Part shown: piece by piece, positions 25,486 through 34,743 of the stretch
Layout: each line of letters opens with the position of its first letter
How positions within the stretch are numbered: the first letter of the stretch is position 1
NCBI GenBank assembly: GCA_963788935.1
Contig: CAWBIM010000006.1
Span: 186,001 to 250,000 of the forward strand
DNA length: 64,000 nucleotides
Source: JAOPZW01 sp963788935
Lineage (GTDB): Bacteria; Actinomycetota; Thermoleophilia; Solirubrobacterales; Solirubrobacteraceae
Direction of reading: 5' to 3'
Translations under genes and position numbers: made by a program
The notes under the pieces: generated by a model
What the model was told of the DNA's origin: nothing
The model's database searches: none
The model's input: the letters and a program-made list of their open reading frames with translations, nothing else

Positions 25486-26232
25486 ATGTCGGTCGACACC
25501 CCCGAGGAGCTCGCCGGTCTGCGCCGCGCCGGGCGCGTCGTCTCGGCCACCCTGCGCGAGGTCGCGCGGCGCGTGCGCCCGGGCGTGACCACCGCCGAGC
25601 TCGACGCCCACGCCGCGCGGGTCTTCGCCCGCCACGGCGCCCGCTCGGCCCCCGCGCTCGTGTACGGGTTCCCGGGCACGATCTGCATCAGCGTCGACGA
25701 CGAGGCCGTCCACGGGATCCCCGGGCCGCGCCGGCTGCGGGCGGGCGAGCTCGTCAAGCTCGACGTCACCGCCGAGCTCGACGGCTTCTACGCCGACGCG
25801 GCGATCTCGGTGCCGGTCGGCAGCGTCCCGCCCCGCGTCGGACGGATGGCCGCGGCCGCGCAGGCGGCGCTGCGCCAAGGGCTGCTCGCCGCGCGGGCCG
25901 GCGCGCCGGTGAACGCGATCGGCGCCGCCGTCGAGGCCGAGGCCCGCCGCCGCGGGTGCGCCGTCCTCGGCGAGCTCACCGGGCACGGCATCGGGCGCTC
26001 GATCCACGAGGAGCCGACCGTCCCCAACGTCTTCGTCCCCGCGTTCGACCAGCCGTTGGGCGAGGGGACCGTCATCACGATCGAGCCGATCCTCGGCCTG
26101 GGCTCGGACGACGTCCGCGCCGGGGACGACGGCTGGACGATCCTCACGGCGGACGGCATGCCGTCGGCGCACGCGGAGCACACGCTCGTCGTGTCCGCCG
26201 GCGAGCCGCTGGTGCTGACCGCCGCCGGGTAG
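25486..26232 (+). CDS. map: Methionine aminopeptidase, type I
   Basis: A 248-residue pita-bread-fold metallopeptidase that removes initiator Met from nascent proteins. Metal ligands are visible in order: Asp in KLDVTAELDG and FYADAA, His in TGHGIGRSIHEEP, Glu in VITIEPIL and Glu in AEHTLVV. No N-terminal extension is present, fitting type Ia. It is monocistronic or leads into gnd 50 bases downstream. Confidence 0.93.
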   Translation: MSVDTPEELAGLRRAGRVVSATLREVARRVRPGVTTAELDAHAARVFARHGARSAPALVYGFPGTICISVDDEAVHGIPGPRRLRAGELVKLDVTAELDGFYADAAISVPVGSVPPRVGRMAAAAQAALRQGLLAARAGAPVNAIGAAVEAEARRRGCAVLGELTGHGIGRSIHEEPTVPNVFVPAFDQPLGEGTVITIEPILGLGSDDVRAGDDGWTILTADGMPSAHAEHTLVVSAGEPLVLTAAG

Positions 26233-26282
26233 CACCCGGCCGCCGGGCCGGGCCCGACCACGACACGACCAGGAGGCCGCAG

Positions 26283-27290
26283 ATGCAGGTGGGCATGATC
26301 GGACTGGGGCGCATGGGGGCCAACATGGTCCGGCGCCTGATGCGCGGCGGCCACGACTGCGTGGTCCACGACCGCAGCGAGGACGCGATCGCGGGGCTCG
26401 AGTCCGAGGGCGCGACGGGCGCACGCTCGCTCGATGAGCTCGTGCAGAAGATGGAGGCGCCGCGCTCGATCTGCATCATGGTCCCGGCCGCGGTCGTCGA
26501 CTCGACGCTCGACCAGCTGGTCCCGCTGCTCGCCACCGACGACACGGTCATCGACGGCGGCAACTCCTACTACCGCGACGACATCGCCCGGGCCAAGGCG
26601 CTGGCCGAGAAGGGCGTGCACTACGTCGACATGGGCACGAGCGGCGGCGTGTTCGGCCTCGAGCGCGGCTACTGCCTGATGATCGGCGGCGACGAGACCG
26701 CCGTCGGGCGGCTCGACGGGTTCTTCAAGACCCTCGCCCCGGGCATCGACTCGGCCGAGCGCACGCCCGGCCGCTCGGGCGACCCCGTCAGCGCCGAGCA
26801 CGGCTATCTCCACTGCGGCCCGGCCGGCGCGGGGCACTTCGTGAAGATGGTCCACAACGGGATCGAGTACGGCATGATGGCCGCGTTCGCCGAGGGGCTG
26901 AACATCATCGAGCACGCGGGGATCGGGCGGAAGGACCACGTGGTCGACGCCGAGACGTCGCCGCTGCGCGAGCCCGAGCTCTACCAGTACGAGTTCGACA
27001 TCCCCGCGATCACCGAGGTCTGGCGGCGCGGGAGCGTCGTCGGCTCGTGGCTGCTCGACCTGACCGCCGCGGCGCTGGTGCAGGACCCGAAGCTCGAGAA
27101 GTTCTCGGGCCGCGTCTCGGATTCGGGCGAGGGCCGCTGGACCGCCCACGCGGCGATCGACGAGGGCGTGCCCGCGCCGGTGCTCACGGCGTCGCTGTTC
27201 TCGCGCTTCGCCTCGCGCGACGAGGACGAGTACGCGAACAAGCTGCTGTCGGCGATGCGGTTCGCGTTCGGCGGGCACCTGGAGCAGTAA
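26283..27290 (+). CDS. gnd: 6-phosphogluconate dehydrogenase (decarboxylating), short form
   Basis: A 335-residue cytoplasmic enzyme converting 6-phosphogluconate to ribulose-5-phosphate and CO2. The NAD(P) fold starts MQVGMIGLGRMGANMVRRL; the substrate segments are DGGNSYYRDD, VDMGTSGGVFGLERGYCLMIGG and FVKMVHNGIEYGMM with the catalytic Lys and Glu. At about 335 residues it is the shorter GntZ/YqeC-type often specific for NAD. Start is ATG 26283 with AGGAGG at 26271-26276. Confidence 0.92.
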   Translation: MQVGMIGLGRMGANMVRRLMRGGHDCVVHDRSEDAIAGLESEGATGARSLDELVQKMEAPRSICIMVPAAVVDSTLDQLVPLLATDDTVIDGGNSYYRDDIARAKALAEKGVHYVDMGTSGGVFGLERGYCLMIGGDETAVGRLDGFFKTLAPGIDSAERTPGRSGDPVSAEHGYLHCGPAGAGHFVKMVHNGIEYGMMAAFAEGLNIIEHAGIGRKDHVVDAETSPLREPELYQYEFDIPAITEVWRRGSVVGSWLLDLTAAALVQDPKLEKFSGRVSDSGEGRWTAHAAIDEGVPAPVLTASLFSRFASRDEDEYANKLLSAMRFAFGGHLEQ

Positions 27291-27392
27291 GGGGTCGGTT
27301 GGACCAAGCGCTGTGGCGCAATGCGTCGCACCGGGGGCTCTGCGACGCAACCGGCTGGACCTCCACGAAGCGCCGAGCGGCGTGGCCCAACG

Positions 27393-27415
27393 CCTGCCGG
27401 CCGTCGGCCGGCAGG
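27393..27415. terminator. Perfect 10-bp hairpin between convergent gnd and L,D-transpeptidase
   Basis: CCTGCCGGCC (27393-27402), loop GTC, then GGCCGGCAGG (27406-27415). It lies between the gnd stop and the stop of the minus-strand transpeptidase, so it can serve both transcripts. There is no T-tract. Confidence 0.6.
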
Positions 27416-27429
27416 ACCGAGGTCGGGCC

Positions 27430-28189
27430 TCAGCGCGTGATCGTCAGCGGTGTCCCGCCGCCGATGCGGTGGGCGAGCCAGGTGATCGCGTGAGAGCTGA
27501 GGCGCACGCAGCCGTGCGAGACCGCGGTGCCGAGCGCGCCGGCGAGGTTGTTCGTCCCGTGCAGGGCGATCTGGCCCGGGCCGCCCTCGAACTCCTGCAG
27601 GACGTGCGACCGCGCGCTCGTGGCCAGCGCGAACGGGCCACCGCCCGCGCCGGGGGCGAGCGCGAGGGCCTCCTCGACGAAGAACTCGCCCTGCGGGGTC
27701 GGCGTCGCGGGCTTGCCCACGACGGCGCGGAAGCGCTGCTCGGCGCGGCCGTCGTGGTAGACGGTGACGCGACGCGCGGAGAGGCTCGATCGTGATGTGC
27801 CACGCGGTCGAGGTCGGCCGCGTCCGCGCGGCGGGGATCCAGCCGGTGTGCCCGGTCGGTCGTCCGGGGAGCCGGACGTGCGGCCCAGCGGATCCCGTCG
27901 TCGCTCGTCGCGTGACCGAGCACGGGAAGGACGGTCCGGACGCCGGTCAGCGGGCGCCGGGCGGGGACGGACTCGATCCGGTGGGCGCGCGGTGTCCGGC
28001 CCGGTCCGGGCGATGTGGTCGTGCAGGAGCACCACGAGGGGCTGGCTGGCCTCGGGGGCCCGGGGACAGTCGAGTGCGCCGGAGTGACGGCGACGAAGGC
28101 GATGCCGACGACGACGAGCGCGACCGCAAGCGCCCGAGCCCCCGGCTTTCGCCGAGGGGTCGCGTGACGGAGCGGAGGGCGTGGTTCAT
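27430..28189 (-). pseudogene. L,D-transpeptidase (YkuD domain), multiply frameshifted
   Basis: The C-terminal half in one frame is a clear YkuD domain: VTVYHDGRAEQRFRAVVGKPATPTPQGEFFVEEAL, IALHGTNNLAGALG and the active-site SHGCVRLSSHA. Such enzymes cross-link peptidoglycan or attach proteins to it. The N-terminal half is spread over three frames: MNHALRSVTRPLGES, then a signal-peptide-like ALVVVGIAFVAVTPAHS, then VVLLHDHIA, RRPLTGVRTVLPVLG, and VRLPGRPTGHTGW. The start ATG 28189 overlaps the stop of the DUF3494 gene, so the two were translationally coupled. Either a decayed gene or a poorly read stretch. Confidence 0.75.
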
Positions 28190-29361
28190 CCGGTGAACTG
28201 GGCCGGCCCGGTGCGCGGGGTGCGCGCGGCGACAGCGCAGGCGCGGTAGCCGAGCGACAGGGTCCGCGCGCGGGTGGAGTCCTTGAACGTGACCCGGGCG
28301 CGTGACCTTGTGCACGCCGGGGAGGGCCCTCACGATGACCTGGAACGGTGACGTGGTCCGGCTGGCGATGCGCGTGCCGTCGAGGCTGAAGACGACGCGC
28401 TTGATCATGCGCCCGCGGATGCTGGCGCGGAACCCGTCGGTGCAGCGGCCGGTCGGGGCGTCCTCGGCCGGGGGTGCCGCGGCCGATCGTCGTCTGCCGG
28501 AACGTGGCCCGCCCGTCGCGGGTGCGGCCGGGCTGACCGGTCGGTTGGCCGGGCCGCCGAGCGCGGTCGGCGAGGCGATCGGCCCGTCGCCGGTGCGCCG
28601 GCGGTGGTCGGGGTCGCGGCGCTGGACGTCGTGTCGGTCGCGCAGTCGGGGCGGTCGAGGACGTTGGTGTCGAGGGTGACGGCGCCGTTGCGGGCAAGGA
28701 GCCGCCCTCGACCGTGGCGCCGGTGTTGAGCGTGATGCTCGTGAGCGCCAGGACGTTGCCCTGGAACGCGGTGGCCGGTGCCGAGCGTCGCCGAGCTGCC
28801 GACCTGCCAGAACACGTTGCACGGCGAGGCGCCGTTGATCAGCAGGACCGAGCTGGCCGACGCGGTGGTCAGCGTCGAGCCGATCATGGAACACGAACTG
28901 CGCGTTGGGGTCGCCCTGGGCGTCGAGGGTGAGCGCGCCGGTGAGCTGCGCGGACGAGCGTGTAGCGGTAGGCGCCGGCGGTCAGCGTCAGGCCGCCGAG
29001 GTCGATGCCCGATCAGGTCGCTGCGTCGACCGCCTGGCCGGCGGCGACGTTGTAGGCGGTGGTCAGGTCGGCCTGCGCCTGCGCGGCGACGGCGTCGCCG
29101 GCGTGCGTGACGCCGTTGACGACGGCCGGGAGCCGAAGCCGGTGATGCGCGGTGCCCGGGCGAGACGCCGAGGTCGCCGTTGAGGACCGAGGGCCCGGTG
29201 TTCGTGACGGCCTGCGCCGCCGAGGACGACGAACGGGGCGACGGTACCGAGGTTGACGGCGCGGCCTGAGCGGCGACCGGAAGAACGGCGAACGCGACGA
29301 GCACGGCAAGAGCCATGCCGACACGCCGAGAACGGCTGAATCGGGGGAAGCGGTTGGACAC
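28186..29361 (-). pseudogene. Ice-binding-like (DUF3494) secreted protein with C-terminal QFTG module, multiply frameshifted
   Basis: Pieces in three frames rebuild a DUF3494 ice-binding-like protein: signal peptide MALAVLVAFAVLPVAAQA; AVTNTGPSVLNGDLGVSPG; FPAVVNGVTHAGDAVAAQAQADLTTAYNVAAGQ; FMIGSTLTTASASSVLLINGASPCNVFWQVGSSATLGT; LLARNGAVTLDTNVLD. These are hallmark DUF3494 segments, and proteins of the family bind ice or act as adhesins. A Thr/Pro/Ala linker follows, then a domain with RGRMIKRVVFSLDG, VTFKDS-ARTLSLGYRAC and the end PAQFTG, shared with the proteins at 33855 and 45356. GTG 29361 has AGGAAGG six bases upstream. At least six frame changes are needed. Confidence 0.75.
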
Positions 29362-29724
29362 GAGTGTCCTTCCTGCTGGTGAGCAGTCAACTCGACGTCT
29401 TGGCGCGCCAGGATGCTGTACGAGCGATCGCGTGCGCGGCGCTCCTTCGGCGGCCCGGCCAACTCCGGTGGAGTTCCGTGGCTCTGCGGACTCGTCTCGC
29501 GACGAGGGTGCCCTGAGTCCAGTGATGTGCTCCGGTGTCCGGTTGTATCGACGGTCGGCCGCGCGCGCTTGACGCGCTGCGCCCAACGGTGCGTCACGTG
29601 CCGCAGGCGGTCCCGACGCGCGCGCTCGCGAGGCCGGCGACGAGCGGGCGGAGGGCGACCAGGCTTGAGGCGATCTTGACCCGGACCGGCGGCACCCCAG
29701 AGGCGCGGGGCCGATGGTGACCTC
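29362..29724. other. Divergent intergenic region
   Basis: 363 bases between the DUF3494 gene and the subtilase. It carries the ribosome site of the former (29368-29374, minus strand). Open frames across it have no recognisable protein features. I see no repeat or clear promoter. Confidence 0.6.
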
Positions 29725-31632
29725 ATGAGCACCACCCAGCCTGCCCCGGCGCACCACGGCGACGACGATCGTCCGGCCACCGCGACGCACTCGCGTCCGG
29801 TGAACGGCCGTCGGCGCACGGTCGTCGCCGTCAGCCGGGTGCTCGCGCTGCTCACCGCCGCCACCGCGCTGGTGGCGGTGCCCGCCTCCGCGCGCGCCGC
29901 CGGCGGCGCCGCCGACCCCGCCGCGCTCGAGCGCGCCGGTGTGCAGAACATCGTCGTCGAGCGCCGCCCCGGCCTCGACCGCGGCGACCGAGCGGCGCTG
30001 CGGGCCGACGCCGGTGTCCGCCTCGAGCAGACGCTCACGCTTCCCGAGACCGAGGTCGTCCGCGCCGCTCCCGGCGAGCTGACCGAGGCGCTCGACGCGC
30101 TCAACGCAGATCCCGACGTCGTCTACGCCGAGCCCGACGCGCCCGTTCACGCGACGGCGACCGACGCGCGCTTCGGCGAGCAGTGGGCGCTGCGCAACAC
30201 CGGCCAGAGCGTTCTCGGCCAGGCCGGGCTCGCGGATGCCGACATCGACGCGCCGGAGGCGTGGTCGCTCGGCGCGAGCGGCCTCGGCGTGACGGTCGCC
30301 GTCGTCGATACCGGTATCGCCCTCAACCACCCCGAGCTCGCCGGTCGGATCGCCACGAACCCCGGCGAGACCGGCGGCGGCAAGGAGACGAACCGGATCG
30401 ACGACGACCACGACGGCTACGTCGACGACTGGCAGGGCTGGGACTGGGTCGCGGGCGACAACGTGCCCGCCGACGAGAACGGCCACGGCACCCACGTCTC
30501 CGGCATCATCGCCGCTCCGCAGGATGCCGTCGGCGTCGCCGGCGTCGCCCCGAACGCGCGCATCCTGCCGCTGCGCGTCCTCGACGCGAGCGGCTCGGGC
30601 AGCAGCTCGGCCGTCGCGTCGGCGTTCGACCTGGCGGGCCGGCTCGGCATCCCGGTGGTGAACGCGAGCGTCAGCTCGAACAGCCTGTCGACGGCGCAGC
30701 GCACCGCGATCAGCGCGCACCCCGACACGCTGTACGTCGTGGCCGCCGGCAACGACGGCCACGACAACGACACGACGCCGACCTATCCGTGTGCGCTCCC
30801 GGCCGCGAACATCGTCTGCGTCGGGGCGACCGACAACCGCGACGCGCGTGCGGGCTTCTCGAACGTCGGCGCGACCAGCGTCGACCTCTTCGCTCCCGGC
30901 GTCGGCATCCTCTCCACGTACGGCACCGGCGACGCCTCGCTGAGCGGCACGTCGATGGCGACGCCGCACGTCGCGGGCGCGCTGGCGCTGATGCGTCAGG
31001 CCGCCCCGACGCTGAACGCCGCGCAGCTCAAGCGGGGTGTGCTCGACGGCGCCGACCGCGTCCCCGCGCTGAGCGGGCTGTCGGTCACCGGGGCGCGGCT
31101 CGACGCGGCGAGTGCGGTCCAGACGGCGCGGTCCGTCGCCGGCCTGCCGGCGCTCGCCGCAACCGATCCGATCCCGCTCGAGCCGGGGCCGGCGTCGACA
31201 CCCGCGTCGGCGCCCGCGCCGGCCGTCCCCGGCGCGGCGCCGAACCCGACGCCGGCGCCGGCGCACAGCACCTCCGGGTCCAAAGCGCCGCGGCTGTCCG
31301 GCCTCGTCGCCGCGCCGGCCATCGCCATCGTCTGCCGTCCGCGCGCCTCGGGCTGCCGCGCACACGGCGCCGAGCTGCGTTTCCGCGCCGACCGGGCCGC
31401 GAGCGTCACCGCGCAGGTGCAGCGCCGCTCGTGCGCGCGCGGGCGCTGCGTCTACCGCGCCGCCGCGACCGTCACCGTCGGCGCCGAGGCGGGCGCCAAC
31501 CGGCTCTCCATCGGCGTGCGCGGGGCCACGGCGCGCCTCGCCGCCGGCGCCTACCGCGTGCGGCTCGTCGCCGCGAACGGCGCCGGACGCTCGGCGCCGG
31601 TGGCCCTGGCGGTGAGCGTCCGGCGCCCGTAG
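29725..31632 (+). CDS. Secreted S8 family serine peptidase (subtilase)
   Basis: A 635-residue extracellular protease. A signal peptide (about 30-58, ending ASARAAG) is followed by an inhibitor-like propeptide (RLEQTLTLPETEVVRAAPGELTEALDALNADPDVVYAEPD) and the catalytic domain. The triad is Asp in VVDTGIALNHPEL (about 194), His in ENGHGTHVSG (about 255) and Ser in SGTSMATPHVAG (about 410). After residue 480 comes a Pro/Ala-rich linker and a C-terminal beta domain of about 115 residues with two Cys pairs (IVCRPRASGC, RRSCARGRC), likely a wall- or substrate-binding module. It starts the plus-strand genes of the surface region. Confidence 0.92.
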   Translation: MSTTQPAPAHHGDDDRPATATHSRPVNGRRRTVVAVSRVLALLTAATALVAVPASARAAGGAADPAALERAGVQNIVVERRPGLDRGDRAALRADAGVRLEQTLTLPETEVVRAAPGELTEALDALNADPDVVYAEPDAPVHATATDARFGEQWALRNTGQSVLGQAGLADADIDAPEAWSLGASGLGVTVAVVDTGIALNHPELAGRIATNPGETGGGKETNRIDDDHDGYVDDWQGWDWVAGDNVPADENGHGTHVSGIIAAPQDAVGVAGVAPNARILPLRVLDASGSGSSSAVASAFDLAGRLGIPVVNASVSSNSLSTAQRTAISAHPDTLYVVAAGNDGHDNDTTPTYPCALPAANIVCVGATDNRDARAGFSNVGATSVDLFAPGVGILSTYGTGDASLSGTSMATPHVAGALALMRQAAPTLNAAQLKRGVLDGADRVPALSGLSVTGARLDAASAVQTARSVAGLPALAATDPIPLEPGPASTPASAPAPAVPGAAPNPTPAPAHSTSGSKAPRLSGLVAAPAIAIVCRPRASGCRAHGAELRFRADRAASVTAQVQRRSCARGRCVYRAAATVTVGAEAGANRLSIGVRGATARLAAGAYRVRLVAANGAGRSAPVALAVSVRRP

Positions 31633-31684
31633 CGGGCGAGGCGGCTGGCGAGGGCTCCCGCCACGCGCCGGACGAAGGCCTGGT

Positions 31685-31873
31685 TCAGGCCGGCCGGCCG
31701 TCGCCGGCGGCTGCGCGGTCGGTGTCGATCAGCGCGTCGAGGAGGTCGCCCACGCTCTGGCTGCGCGCGATCCCGTCCGGGAGCGGGAGGTCGTGACGGA
31801 CGGTGTAATGGTTGCGTCTGCCCCGCCGCTCGCGCGTGACGTACCCGGCGTCGGCGAGCTCGCTCACGAGGCT
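31685..31873 (-). pseudogene. Remnant (C-terminal part) of a winged-helix MarR-like regulator
   Basis: The minus-strand frame reads LVSELADAGYVTRERRGRRNHYTVRHDLPLP and SQSVGDLLDAL, the recognition helix, wing and tail of a compact winged-helix regulator family whose intact members begin with about 40 further residues. Sequence before Leu43 of the open frame (beyond 31873) is unrelated. The break coincides exactly with the response-regulator remnant on the other strand. Confidence 0.6.
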
Positions 31874-31918
31874 TCGTCCGCACCGTCCGCGGCTACGGCT
31901 TCCGCCTGGGCAACGGCT
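31871..31918 (+). pseudogene. Remnant (last 15 codons) of an OmpR-family response regulator
   Basis: The plus strand reads FVRTVRGYGFRLGNG then TGA, the standard C-terminal wing of OmpR/PhoB DNA-binding domains. Nothing of the receiver or the rest of the effector domain is present upstream, where the winged-helix remnant of the opposite strand begins. Too short to be certain, but the motif and stop position are typical. Confidence 0.5.
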
Positions 31919-33049
31919 GACTACCGGCGGCGACGCGCCGGCCGCCCTCCGGCACGTCGCGAGCGCGCCCGTCAACCATCGCCGCGACGATCGCACGTCC
32001 GCGGGTCAACCCAGCGCCCGACCCGCTCCTCGGCCCGGCCCGCCAGGCGTGGACGGCCACCACGAACGCGGTGGCCGCGGGCGCGGGTTTCCGCCGACCT
32101 CGACCAGGTTCGCCGGCCCCGCATGGACGATGGCCGCGAGCTCATCAGCCCCGGGAAAGTGAGGCCGTGGGGTTGACCGCCCGCTGACGCCGCGATCAGC
32201 CGCGGGTGTCGACAACACGGCAGCCGCCGCTGCTGCGGTCCGCTCGGCTACACGATTCCTGGCGGCGCGCCCCGCTGTTGCGCGCGATCAGCGCGCGCGG
32301 CGCGCCGGTCCTTGTTCTCGATCTGCGCCGCTGGGGACAGGTGTCGCTCGTCTGCAAACGCGTCGTGGACCGCTTCGCGCAGGTCGTCCGCGGCTTCGTG
32401 ACGGGAGCCTTCGTCGCGCGATCCGGCGTCATGGCGTTGGCGCTGCCCGCGCCGGGTCACGAGCCGCACCGCGATCCGGTCACTGAGGAGTGTGCGGGCT
32501 GCGCGGACCGCGGCGGTCCCGTTCATGGCGGTCGTCAGGCGCTCTCCGGTAGCTCGTGCGCGTTCCGTCGCGACTTCCCGCTCACCCGTCGCGTCAGCGC
32601 GCTTTGGGATCGCGTTCTCACCAGTCTGATGATGTCCTTTTATTCTGGGCATCCTCGCCATTCTCCTCGCTGCCCGCGGCCCGCGCAACGTGGGCGATCT
32701 CGGGCGTCCCGGGCGCGGCGTCGCGCCGCGGTCGACCTCCAGCCGAACGCCGAGGATCCGCACGTCGAAGGAGGACGACGATGGGGATGAAGAGGGCAGC
32801 GGTGTCGCCGGCAAGGGAGACGCCTGCAGCCCTGCCGGCCGTTTGGAGAGCATTTCCCACCATTGGGCGCACAGGGGTACAGAGACACCAGATTCCGGGC
32901 GATACGCGGGTAGCGCCAAGGTTCGGAAGAGAGGACGCCCTCGCGTCCCCCTGGCCGTCGCGCTTCGGTGGACTCAATCGAGTGCACCCTCCGCCCTGAG
33001 CCCTGGGCCTCATCCGCGCGAAGTACACGCGTGGCAGGAAGACCCATAA
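31919..33049. other. Gene-poor, compositionally distinct stretch of about 1.1 kb
   Basis: No convincing gene. Open frames exist on both strands (for example 32206-32790 plus and 32248-32919 minus) but neither shows a recognisable domain, and codon-position GC bias is weak. The stretch is less GC-rich than its surroundings and lies right after the two gene remnants, so it may be decayed or foreign DNA. I cannot assign a function. Confidence 0.5.
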
Positions 33050-33640
33050 ATGGAAGTCGTCACCCGCAGGGTCCACGGACGCACGATCGCCCGTGCCATC
33101 ACCGCAGTCCTGATCGCGGCAGCACTGGTCCTCACCGCAAATCCCACACGAGCCAGCGCCCAAGCAAGCTGTCCGGGATCCAGCGCCGTTCCCTCGGCCC
33201 AAACGCTCGACGTCACCGCCGGCGCCGTCGTCTGCCTCGTCAACGCCCACCGCGCCGGCCACGGCCTTCGCCCCCTCCTCGCCAGCACCGATCTCACGCG
33301 CGCGGCCCAGCGTCACTCACGCGACATGGTCCGGCGCGCCTTCTTCGCCCACGTGACCCCGACCGGCTATGGCCTCAGCGAACGGATCCGCCGGTGCGGC
33401 TACTTGACCCGCACCGTCAGCTGGTCGATCGGCGAGGATCTCGCCTGGGGCACGGGTTCACTCTCGAGCCCTGACGCAATCGTCGCCGCATGGATCGCCA
33501 GCCCGGCGCACGAGCGTGTCCTGCTCGACCGCGAATTCCGCCAGGTCGGAGTCGGCATCGCGGTCGGCGTGCCGGTCACGACGGCCGACTCGGCGAACGG
33601 CGCCACGTTCACATTGGACAGCGGCCAGACCCACCGCTAG
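33050..33640 (+). CDS. Secreted CAP (SCP/PR-1)-domain protein, second copy
   Basis: A 196-residue exported protein with signal peptide (IARAITAVLIAAALVLTANPTRASA) and CAP domain: VCLVNAHRAGHGL, AAQRHSRDMVRRAFFAHVTPTGYG, IGEDLAWGTGSLSSPDAIVAAWIASPAHERVLLDREFRQVGVGI. It parallels the protein at 22094 along its whole length but uses more A/T in third positions. It is the first intact gene after the degraded stretch. Role at the cell surface is inferred from the signal peptide only. Confidence 0.85.
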   Translation: MEVVTRRVHGRTIARAITAVLIAAALVLTANPTRASAQASCPGSSAVPSAQTLDVTAGAVVCLVNAHRAGHGLRPLLASTDLTRAAQRHSRDMVRRAFFAHVTPTGYGLSERIRRCGYLTRTVSWSIGEDLAWGTGSLSSPDAIVAAWIASPAHERVLLDREFRQVGVGIAVGVPVTTADSANGATFTLDSGQTHR

Positions 33641-33854
33641 TCCGTGCCGTCCGCGGAGGTGGTCCGCGCCGCGCTCACCACCGATAGTCCCGGCAGAAGG
33701 CGCCCGCCCGATGGACACAGATCAGGTCCGCGAACTGCTCGCGGTGCGCGCGACGGTTGGGCAGCGGTCGTCCGGAGCCGCGCCGTGGCCCGGCTTGATC
33801 CAAGCTTGAGGCGCGCGAGACCGGCGCGAGAACCCCGCCGCCGATGCAGAGCAC

Positions 33855-34712
33855 ATGACATCGAATGTGCTCAGAAATCCCGTCTCGCCGCATCGGCGGA
33901 CCCATCGCGTCCCGAGGCTTGCGTGCGCCGCGGCCCTCGCGGTCACCGCCCTCGCCTTTCCGGCCTCGGCGCTCGCTCACACCGGCGCGGCCGCCGTGTC
34001 CTGCAGCGGCGCCGACCTTACCTACACCTCGTTTGCGGCGGGCGCCAACACCGTCAGCTATCGCGTGACCGTCGACGGCGCAACCGCGGCCCAGGGAACG
34101 ACCGCACTCGGTACGAACGGCGGCACCGCGGGCACCGTCCACGTCCCGCTCTCCCTGAGCGGCACGCACGTCGTCGAGGCGTTCGAATGGTGGGGCCCGG
34201 CCGGAGTCCAGGACCGCAACACGCGACCCGCGGACTCCCCCGCCCTCGCCTCGAAGACGCTCGACTGCCCGGTCGCACCCCCGGCCACGACCCCGCCGGT
34301 CACCGTCACGCCGTCCGTCGTCGCGCCGCCCGCCGCCACCCCGCTGCCGGCCGTCACGCCGTCGGCCCCTCTCGCGTCCGGCTCGGTCCCCGCCGCCGCG
34401 ATCGCCATCCGCTCCGCCAAGGCCCGCCTCCGCGTGCAGCGCACGTGTGCCGTCCGGAGCGCGCTCGTCACCGTCAGCGGCCGGTCCATCCGTCGCGTGA
34501 CGATCCTGGTCGGCAATCGCCGGGTGCGCACGCTCACGATGCGGGACGGCCTGCGCTCGGTCACCGTCGCGGTGCCGCTGCGCCGCTCCGGCCCCGCCCG
34601 GCAGACCGTCCGCGTGCACGTGACGTTTCGCACCGGTGCCGCGCCGCGCACGCTGACCGCCCGGGCCACGCGTTGCGCCCGGACGGCCGTCGGCCCGCAG
34701 TTCACCGGATGA
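33855..34712 (+). CDS. Secreted two-domain protein ending in the QFTG module (copy 1)
   Basis: A 285-residue exported protein of unknown function. Signal peptide around residues 18-40 (AAALAVTALAFPASALAH), then a domain of about 95 residues with two Cys (VSCSGADLTYTSFAAGANTVSYRVTVDG; VPLSLSGTHVVEAFEWWGPAGVQD), a Pro/Thr/Val linker of about 50 residues, and a C-terminal module (CAVRSALVTVSGRSIRRVTILVGNRRVRTL; VHVTFRTGAAPRTLTARATRCA; final PQFTG). The protein at 45356 has the same architecture and the DUF3494 protein shares the C-terminal module. The shared features suggest a common surface destination. Confidence 0.85.
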   Translation: MTSNVLRNPVSPHRRTHRVPRLACAAALAVTALAFPASALAHTGAAAVSCSGADLTYTSFAAGANTVSYRVTVDGATAAQGTTALGTNGGTAGTVHVPLSLSGTHVVEAFEWWGPAGVQDRNTRPADSPALASKTLDCPVAPPATTPPVTVTPSVVAPPAATPLPAVTPSAPLASGSVPAAAIAIRSAKARLRVQRTCAVRSALVTVSGRSIRRVTILVGNRRVRTLTMRDGLRSVTVAVPLRRSGPARQTVRVHVTFRTGAAPRTLTARATRCARTAVGPQFTG

Positions 34713-34743
34713 TCGCGTCTTCCCGGACGGCAGGGGAGCCGGC

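Noticed and set aside
27430..29361. Programmed frameshifting as an explanation for the broken transpeptidase and DUF3494 genes
   Set aside because: Far too many shifts without slippery sequences; decay or sequencing error is simpler.
32248..32919. A 223-codon minus-strand frame in the gene-poor stretch
   Set aside because: No recognisable domain, no good ribosome site and mixed composition; kept only as part of the unassigned region.
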